Origin: Bacteroidales bacterium
GTDB lineage: Bacteria > Bacteroidota > Bacteroidia > Bacteroidales > UBA10428
Length of the DNA stretch: 11,208 bases
Direction of reading: 5' to 3'
NCBI GenBank assembly: GCA_003508755.1
Contig: DNTK01000128.1
Coordinates: 1-11,208 of the forward strand
In this document: positions 5,822 through 11,208 of the stretch, one piece after another
Numbering within the stretch: position 1 is the first letter of the stretch
How the letters are laid out: each line of letters opens with the position of its first letter
The notes under the pieces: generated by a model
Told to the model about the DNA's origin: nothing
The model's input: the letters and a program-made list of their open reading frames with translations, nothing else
Database searches by the model: none
Made by a program: the position numbers and the translations under genes

Positions 5822-6616
5822 ATGCCGCATAGGAAAAGAAATATTATCTTATTGAGTCTGATGTTGCTAGTTGCCTTTTCGACCAACAGTTATGGACAAC
5901 GGTGGAAATTGGTGCGCTATCAGGTTGGAATTGGATTTGGAACAACTCAATTGTTTGGGGATATTGGGGGAACGGCCAGCAAGGAAAACCTATATGGGCT
6001 AAAGGATATTAAGTTTGATGAAACCAGCCTTGCTGTTGGTGGTTATGCCCGGTATAAGATTAATACACTATTTTCGGTGAAGGCCAACTTAAATTATGGC
6101 AGGGGAAAAGGAACCGATTTAAATTCCCGGAACGACAGGGGCAGAAGCTATAAAGCAAATTTCTTTGAATTCTCAGGGCAGTACGAATATTACTTCTTAT
6201 CAGAAGAACCCAGGCAACGTTCTGCAGCAATGTTTAATAAAAATGGGATGATCAATAATTATTCATCCATCAGCGCCTATGCATTTATTGGTGTTGGAGT
6301 TACATATTCCATATTGCAGCATGAAAAAGGGACCTATGCACCGGCAATTGACGACTATAAATCAACCAACATTGCGCCGGTTATTCCATTTGGGGTTGGG
6401 GCAAAGTATGTTATCGATGAGCAGTGGTTTATTGGTGCTGAATTTGGATATCGTTATGCACTAAGCGATTATGTAGAGGGTTATAAGCAAACCCAAAGCT
6501 CTGAATTTAATGACATTTACTATTTCTTCATGTTTACAGCTAATTATAGACTAAAGACTACAAGAAGAAATATCCCACTTTTTATGGACCGGAAATTCCG
6601 GAAATTCGGATACTAG
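5822..6616 (+). CDS. PorG/DUF6089-like outer-membrane beta-barrel protein, first copy
   Basis: A 264-residue exported protein. Residues 1-25 form a signal peptide (basic HRKR, hydrophobic core, SYG|Q cleavage). The mature part has alternating aromatic and small residues typical of a small outer-membrane barrel, for example QVGIGFGTTQLFGDIGG near the N-terminus, YARYKINTLFSVKANLNYG and IGAEFGYRYALSDYVEG. The segment at 187-220 aligns with residues 149-182 of the next gene (IPFGxGxK, then GxE, then SDxVxG), so the two are tandem paralogues. In Porphyromonas the gene before uppS is PorG, the outer-membrane protein tied to the PorK/PorN rings of the type IX secretion system. This copy is more distant from that role by position and ends in a strongly basic tail (residues 243-264). 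No cysteine is present. The exact function is not known to me. Confidence 0.72.
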   Translation: MPHRKRNIILLSLMLLVAFSTNSYGQRWKLVRYQVGIGFGTTQLFGDIGGTASKENLYGLKDIKFDETSLAVGGYARYKINTLFSVKANLNYGRGKGTDLNSRNDRGRSYKANFFEFSGQYEYYFLSEEPRQRSAAMFNKNGMINNYSSISAYAFIGVGVTYSILQHEKGTYAPAIDDYKSTNIAPVIPFGVGAKYVIDEQWFIGAEFGYRYALSDYVEGYKQTQSSEFNDIYYFFMFTANYRLKTTRRNIPLFMDRKFRKFGY

Positions 6617-6743
6617 GCATTTACTGGTTCTGAAAATAATATTCTGCCTTAACTTTTTTTATGATAATTTCCTAAAAATTGTGAACTTGGGCGCTAAAAT
6701 CTTGAAATTAAACGTTTATTATTGCGCTTAGTTTGCAAATTAC

Positions 6744-7406
6744 ATGAAAAAATTACTGACAGTATTATTTACCCTGTTTATTGTAACTGCCATTTACTCC
6801 CAGCGAAAGGCTGATTTTGGTATAATAGGTGGTGCAACATCTTACCTTGGAGATATTAACCAGGAGCAGGTTTTATATAACCCCGGATATATGGCTGGTC
6901 CAATCTTCAGATACAATTTTAATAAAAGGTTATCGGTCCGCGTAAAAAGTGTTTATTCAAAAGTGAGTGGTAGTGATAATGATTTTGAGCATGTTATCAT
7001 CGGCCGTCCTTCGAATACATTTAATGTGACCTTTTTAAATACGGGAGCACAAGCAGAATATAATTTCTTGCCGTATTTAACCGGGGATATTGCATTTAAA
7101 TGGACACCCTATGTATACGGAGGATTAGGTTATTCTATTGTTCTTTCAAGCAGTTCTACGGCAGGGATACCAGCCAACAATCATTTTCTCATTCCATTCG
7201 GGGCCGGTTTAAAGGTGAACCTTGGGAAACGATTAAGTGGTGGGGTTGAACTTACATTTAACAAAACTTTTTCTGATAAGGTAGATGGCGTGATACCGCC
7301 AATCGGCGAATCATTTTTATTCAAGAATGACTGGTATAATTATGTTGGGCTTTTTATTACCTATAAGTTTTTTAAATTTGCAGCCGATTGTCCGGTTTAT
7401 GATTAG
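6744..7406 (+). CDS. PorG/DUF6089-like outer-membrane protein, second copy (directly upstream of uppS)
   Basis: A 220-residue protein with a signal peptide (residues 1-19, AIYS|Q) and a predicted small beta barrel. Recognisable family features are GIIGGATSYLGDIN after the signal peptide, FRYNFNKRLSVRVKSVYS, AQAEYNFLPY, TPYVYGGLGYS, and IPFGAGLKVNLGKRLSGGVE running to TFSDKVDG at 182. Its final residues, CPVYD, contain the only cysteine (Cys216), a C-terminal feature I associate with DUF6089/PorG proteins. Its position seven bases before uppS and ahead of bamA matches porG in Porphyromonas, where it links the type IX secretion PorK/PorN rings to the outer membrane. I therefore regard it as the better PorG candidate of the two, by family and position and not by proof. 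The 127-base gap before it holds no clear promoter or terminator. Confidence 0.75.
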   Translation: MKKLLTVLFTLFIVTAIYSQRKADFGIIGGATSYLGDINQEQVLYNPGYMAGPIFRYNFNKRLSVRVKSVYSKVSGSDNDFEHVIIGRPSNTFNVTFLNTGAQAEYNFLPYLTGDIAFKWTPYVYGGLGYSIVLSSSSTAGIPANNHFLIPFGAGLKVNLGKRLSGGVELTFNKTFSDKVDGVIPPIGESFLFKNDWYNYVGLFITYKFFKFAADCPVYD

Positions 7407-7413
7407 AAAATAG

Positions 7414-8178
7414 ATGATGATTACCAAAGAACAGCTTGAGAAGGAAAAACTGCCCAACCACATCGCCATTATTATGGATGGCAATGGCCGCTGGGCAAGG
7501 AGGAAGGGGAACCCGCGGGTATTTGGTCATAAAAATGGCGTTGCTGCTGTTCGAGACACGGTAGAAGCATGTGCGGAATTAGGAATCAACTACCTCACCT
7601 TGTATGCATTTTCCACAGAAAATTGGAATCGACCAAGAACAGAGGTAGATGCACTTATGAGTCTTTTGCTAGCCACAATTAATAAAGAAACCAAAACACT
7701 TTTAGAAAACAATGTGCAACTTCGTGCCATAGGAGACCTGGATTCATTGCCCCGCAAAGTTTCCCGTGAACTGAAGGAGGCAATAGACAAAACACACGGC
7801 AACACTGGTTTAAAATTAGTATTGGCTTTAAGCTATAGTGCCCGTTGGGAAATTGTAAATGCAGTTAAAAATATGGTGAGTGAAGCTGGCAAGGGGTTAA
7901 TCTCCATTGATGATATCGATGTGAATAATTTCAACCACTATTTAACAACAAAAGATATTCCCGACCCTGAGTTATTAATCAGAACAAGTGGCGAAACAAG
8001 GATCAGTAATTTTCTTTTATGGCAGCTTGCTTATACCGAGATGTACTTTACAGAAACTTTATGGCCCGATTTCAGAAGGGAACATTTATATGCAGCCATT
8101 GCGGATTATCAGTGTCGTGAGCGTCGTTTTGGCAAGACCAGTGAGCAAATAACAGATAGTGTGAATTCAAACAGTTAA
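7414..8178 (+). CDS. uppS: Undecaprenyl diphosphate synthase (cis-isoprenyl transferase)
   Basis: A cis-prenyltransferase of 254 residues that adds isopentenyl units to farnesyl diphosphate, giving the C55 lipid carrier for peptidoglycan and surface polysaccharides. The diagnostic motifs are present: HIAIIMDGNGRWA at 16-28 with the metal-binding Asp22, YAFSTENWNRP from Tyr64, and RTSGETRISNFLLWQ from Arg190 followed by ELxFTxxLWPDF-type sequence. The consensus Gln in RTSGEQRLSNF is Thr195 here, a mild change. Two adjacent ATG codons (7414 and 7417) could start it. The gap from the PorG-like gene is 7 bases and the gap to bamA is 7 bases, so the three form one tight transcription unit. Identification is secure. 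Confidence 0.96.
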   Translation: MMITKEQLEKEKLPNHIAIIMDGNGRWARRKGNPRVFGHKNGVAAVRDTVEACAELGINYLTLYAFSTENWNRPRTEVDALMSLLLATINKETKTLLENNVQLRAIGDLDSLPRKVSRELKEAIDKTHGNTGLKLVLALSYSARWEIVNAVKNMVSEAGKGLISIDDIDVNNFNHYLTTKDIPDPELLIRTSGETRISNFLLWQLAYTEMYFTETLWPDFRREHLYAAIADYQCRERRFGKTSEQITDSVNSNS

Positions 8179-8185
8179 GAGAGGG

Positions 8186-10699
8186 ATGCGACATTTAGCA
8201 ATTTTCATTTTAGTATTTTTTCAGACCGCAGTATTAGTTGCCCAGGAAGCCGAAACCGATTCGGTACCATTAATCGATTATACAAGGCAAAGCGAATACA
8301 CCATCAGGGACATTAAAGTAACAGGTGTAAAATACCTTAATCCTACTCACCTGGTTAGTATTTCAGGTCTACGCCGGGGGAGTACCATTAAAATTCCTGG
8401 AGACGATATACCTAAAGCAATAAAAAAGTATTGGGAGCATGGCCTTTTTGCTGATGTGCAAATAATAATCAAAGACATCGAGGGGGCTAATGTTGCACTT
8501 GAAATAAAACTGCGTGAACAACCCCGACTCGACAAACTGCGGATAACAGGAATAAAAAAATCAGAAGATCAGGATCTGAAGGAGAAAATCGGCCTGCGCC
8601 GCGGTGTTCAGGTTACCGATAATGTATTAAATAATACAAAATCAATAATTCGGAAACACTATATTGAAAAAGGGTATTTTAACGTAGAGGTAGATTTTAA
8701 GCAGATTGAAGATACCTCTGCCAATAATAGAATTAATCTTTGGATTGATATAACTAAAAACAATCGGGTTAAAATTGAGGAAATTTTGTTCGAAGGCAAC
8801 GAGGTATTCTCAGATAAGCGGTTACGCAGGGTCTTCAAAAAGACAAAACAACGCGATTTAAATATTTTCAAAGGCTCAAAGTACAAGGAAGAAGAATATA
8901 AAGAGGATAAAGAAAAACTTATCAGCTTCTACAATGAAAACGGATACCGTGATGCCACCATTCTTAATGAAGAATTAATACTTCTCAACGATAAGCGAAT
9001 AGGTTTAAAAATTACCCTTTACGAAGGCAATCCCTATTATATCCGAACACTTAAATGGATTGGGAATACGGTTTATCCAACGGAATACCTGGACAGGGTT
9101 CTTGGAATTAAACCCAAAGAGTTGTATGATAAGAACCAATTATCGGCCAGACTGAGCACCGATGAAGATGCCGTTTCAACTTTGTACATGGATAATGGTT
9201 ATTTATTTTTTAATGTAACTCCTGTTGAAGTTAGGGTTGAAAATGACTCCATAGATTTAGAATTGAGAGTTTATGAAGGAGAACAGGCAACCATTAATGA
9301 TATCATCATTCGAGGAAATACAAAAACAAACGAGCATGTTGTAAGGCGCGAATTATATACTCGTCCGGGTGAACTTTTCAGTAAAAGCGATTTAATGCGT
9401 TCGTACAGAGAAATTGCTAATTTGGGGCACTTTAATCCAGAAAATATCGGAATTAATCCCATGCCCAATCAGGCTGATGGAACAGTGGATATAGAATTCG
9501 CACTTGAGGAAAGAGCAAACGACCAGCTTGAGTTATCCGGTGGTTGGGGTGGTGGCTATGGCTTTGTTGGGTCAATAGGTGTGCGGTTTACCAATCTGGC
9601 CCTCGATAGGGCTTTTAATTGGGATGAATGGCGCCCGGTGCCAACAGGTAACGGACAAACATTGTCACTAAGAGCACAATCAAATTTATACTACCACGGC
9701 TTCAATATTTCTTTTATGGAACCCTGGTTGGGCGGACGAAAGCCAAATTCACTTACTGTTTCATTAAATTATACCATTCAGAAAAGACCAGATTATTCCA
9801 CACAATCCTCAGTAGGTTCTTTCAAAACAATTGGGGGTTCTGTTGGGTTTGGAAAACGTCTGAAGTGGCCCGACGACTTTTTTAGTGTGTACACCGAGAT
9901 ATCCTATAATCTGTATCGCCTGGAAAATTATGATATATTCCGATATGGCGATGGTGATTATAACTTATTTTCAGTAAGGGGAGTACTTTCAAGGAATTCT
10001 CAAGATCAGATGATTTATCCCAGACGTGGTTCGTCTTTTAGTTTGGGAGTACAGTTAACACCACCTTATTCGCTATTTAATGGCGTCGATTATGATGATC
10101 CTGAGTTATCGAATTACGACCGCTACAGGAATGTTGAGTTTCATAAGTGGACCTTTAAAGCTGCCTGGTACAATGCCATTATTGGTGATTTAGTGTTGGC
10201 ACTTAAGGCAGAATTTGGCGCACTTGGTTTCTACAATGAATCGATTGGATATCCGATTTTCGAGAAATACGAAATGGGAGGAAGTGGCCTTTCAGGATAT
10301 AACCTATACGGAACGGATGTTGTTCCTTTGCGTGGATACGAGGATGGTTCCTTAACACCCATTAAATACGATCCGGAAACACGAACCACCACCGAAAATG
10401 GGAATAGTTACAGCCGCTATTATGCCGAATTAAGGTATCCAATAACTTTAAATCCATCTGCTACCTTGTATGCCCTTGCTTTTGTCGAGGGGGGTAACAT
10501 ATGGCAGGACTGGGATCAGGTAAATCCTTTTTCTGTAAAACGGTCGGCAGGTATCGGAATCAGAGCATTTTTACCTATGTTTGGATTGCTCGGATTTGAC
10601 TGGGGATACGGTTTTGATCCACTCTATAACTCAATAGACAACTCTGTAATTTATAATCCTGGTGGACGATTCCATTTTATTATCGGACAGCAACTGTAA
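8186..10699 (+). CDS. bamA: Outer-membrane protein assembly factor BamA (Omp85/YaeT)
   Basis: An 837-residue Omp85 protein, the core insertase that folds beta-barrel proteins into the outer membrane. A signal peptide (residues 1-19, VLVA|Q) is followed by five POTRA-like repeats at roughly 37-114, 115-195, 196-283, 284-367 and 368-446. Each carries the strand-helix-helix pattern, for example YWEHGLFADVQI, HYIEKGYFNVEV, FYNENGYRDATI, YMDNGYLFFNV and REIANLGHFNP. The barrel begins around 447 (ELSGGWGGGYGFVGSIG). The conserved loop-6 motif is LRGYEDGSLTP, with Arg716-Gly717-Tyr718. The C-terminal beta-signal reads RFHFIIGQQL and ends in Leu, where an aromatic residue is normal. An AAGAGAGGG Shine-Dalgarno-like stretch precedes the ATG, stronger than at other genes here. 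Its neighbours uppS (7 bases upstream) and ompH (51 bases downstream) are the usual partners in this phylum. Confidence 0.96.
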   Translation: MRHLAIFILVFFQTAVLVAQEAETDSVPLIDYTRQSEYTIRDIKVTGVKYLNPTHLVSISGLRRGSTIKIPGDDIPKAIKKYWEHGLFADVQIIIKDIEGANVALEIKLREQPRLDKLRITGIKKSEDQDLKEKIGLRRGVQVTDNVLNNTKSIIRKHYIEKGYFNVEVDFKQIEDTSANNRINLWIDITKNNRVKIEEILFEGNEVFSDKRLRRVFKKTKQRDLNIFKGSKYKEEEYKEDKEKLISFYNENGYRDATILNEELILLNDKRIGLKITLYEGNPYYIRTLKWIGNTVYPTEYLDRVLGIKPKELYDKNQLSARLSTDEDAVSTLYMDNGYLFFNVTPVEVRVENDSIDLELRVYEGEQATINDIIIRGNTKTNEHVVRRELYTRPGELFSKSDLMRSYREIANLGHFNPENIGINPMPNQADGTVDIEFALEERANDQLELSGGWGGGYGFVGSIGVRFTNLALDRAFNWDEWRPVPTGNGQTLSLRAQSNLYYHGFNISFMEPWLGGRKPNSLTVSLNYTIQKRPDYSTQSSVGSFKTIGGSVGFGKRLKWPDDFFSVYTEISYNLYRLENYDIFRYGDGDYNLFSVRGVLSRNSQDQMIYPRRGSSFSLGVQLTPPYSLFNGVDYDDPELSNYDRYRNVEFHKWTFKAAWYNAIIGDLVLALKAEFGALGFYNESIGYPIFEKYEMGGSGLSGYNLYGTDVVPLRGYEDGSLTPIKYDPETRTTTENGNSYSRYYAELRYPITLNPSATLYALAFVEGGNIWQDWDQVNPFSVKRSAGIGIRAFLPMFGLLGFDWGYGFDPLYNSIDNSVIYNPGGRFHFIIGQQL

Positions 10700-10750
10700 T
10701 CTTTGGAATAGATTTTGTTTGACAAATAGGAAACATTAAAACATAAATCC

Positions 10751-11208
10751 ATGAAACGCACAACAATTTTTATAGCAATTTTGCTTTTTACCATAGCAGC
10801 TCAAGGACAGAAGTTTGCCTATGTCGATACAGAGTATATTCTTAGTAATATTCCTTCCTACAAGGCTGCACAGGATGATTTGGAGCGACAGGCCAGTGAA
10901 TGGCAGCAGGAGGTAGAAACACGCTACCAGGAAATAGACAGAATGTAACGTGAATATCAAGCTGAGAAGGTACTTTTAACCCAGGATATGAAGAAAAAAC
11001 GCGAAGAAGAAATAATTTCAGCTGAACGGGAGGTTAAAAGTCTCCAAAAGGATTATTTCGGTGAAGAGGGATTACTTTTCAAACGCCGCCAGGAAAAAAT
11101 TGGCCCCATCCAGGATGAGGTATATAATGCCATCAAAGAAATTTCTAATGAATCGGGTTACGCCATTATTTTTGATGCGGCCAGTGGGCCTACCGTAATG
11201 TATACAAA
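10751..11208 (+). pseudogene. OmpH/Skp-family periplasmic chaperone, interrupted by an in-frame TAA; 3' end cut by window edge
   Basis: The frame starts with a signal peptide (residues 1-19, AAQG|Q), then KFAYVDTEYILSNIPSY, the standard start of OmpH/Skp proteins, and a charged coiled-coil segment. It stops at TAA (10946-10948), the 66th codon, immediately after IDRM. Without changing frame the sequence continues REYQAEKVLLTQ, a Lys/Glu-rich helix, FGEEGLLFKRRQEKIGPIQDEVYNAI and YAIIFDAASGPTVMYT, all typical of the second half of the family, to the window edge (86 further codons). There is no shift, only a stop where a residue should be. As I recall the family, a Tyr is usual there (M-Y-K/R-x-Y-Q-A-E), so TAT or TAC to TAA would suffice. 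An intact protein would hold outer-membrane clients for BamA, encoded just upstream. The peptide made now would lack most of the coiled coil. It could be a real null, a sequencing error, or compensated by a second ompH gene beyond the edge. Confidence 0.85.

Noticed and set aside
6615..6660. AGGCA and TGCCT arms (6615-6619 and 6645-6649) followed by a run of seven T, possible terminator between the PorG-like genes
   Set aside because: The stem is only 5 bp with a 25-base loop, so it is not a convincing intrinsic terminator.
6728..6735. TTAGTTTG just before the second PorG-like gene as a -7 box
   Set aside because: It has one mismatch, no -33 element at the right spacing, and would put the transcription start on the ATG itself.
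10946..10948. TAA in ompH as evidence of a recoded genetic code
   Set aside because: engB, the hydrolase gene, pdxJ, nadK, uppS and bamA all end naturally in TAA at the expected family length, so TAA works as a stop here.
1..11208. A search for CRISPR repeats, insertion sequences, tRNA genes, toxin-antitoxin or defence genes
   Set aside because: No tandem repeats, terminal inverted repeats, cloverleaf-like segments or defence-type proteins were recognised; the genes are conserved housekeeping and envelope genes.

Overview
The window looks like a core chromosomal segment of a Bacteroidota bacterium, probably from the Bacteroidales/Marinilabiliales side. The evidence is the gene order nadK - PorG-like protein - uppS - bamA - ompH, promoter boxes of the Bacteroidota type (TTTG near -33, TAnnTTTG near -7), few Shine-Dalgarno sequences, A+T-rich gaps, and Gln as the first residue after every predicted signal-peptide cleavage site. 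I see no mobile element, CRISPR array, tRNA or rRNA. No stretch longer than about 130 bases lacks a gene.

Left part (1-1770, minus strand): the first 25 codons of a ribose-phosphate pyrophosphokinase gene run off the left edge. Upstream of it lie engB (ribosome-assembly GTPase) and manA (mannose-6-phosphate isomerase), which overlap by 23 bp. A lone plus-strand DEDDy 3'-5' exonuclease gene (1882-2607) diverges from manA. Its stop codon overlaps that of an alpha/beta hydrolase gene, which is coupled to pdxJ (pyridoxine 5'-phosphate synthase) by a TAATG junction on the minus strand.

Right part (4173-11208, plus strand): a run of co-oriented genes diverges from pdxJ. It holds a CBS-CBS-ACT regulatory protein, NAD kinase, two tandem PorG/DUF6089-like outer-membrane barrel proteins, UppS, BamA and an OmpH/Skp periplasmic chaperone. 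The last five form an envelope-biogenesis block: the lipid carrier for peptidoglycan and surface glycans, the outer-membrane protein insertase and its chaperone, and probable type IX secretion parts.

The most striking observation is a TAA stop at codon 66 of ompH. The same reading frame then continues for at least 86 more codons of clear OmpH sequence to the window edge, which fits a single-base nonsense change, probably at a Tyr codon. Other points worth a second look are the tandem PorG-like pair with an odd basic tail on the first member, a BamA ending in Leu rather than an aromatic residue, face-to-face candidate promoters between manA and the exonuclease gene, and the pairing of a CBS-ACT sensor with NAD kinase. 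I did not find a clearly new multi-gene system; most of the window is conserved housekeeping synteny.
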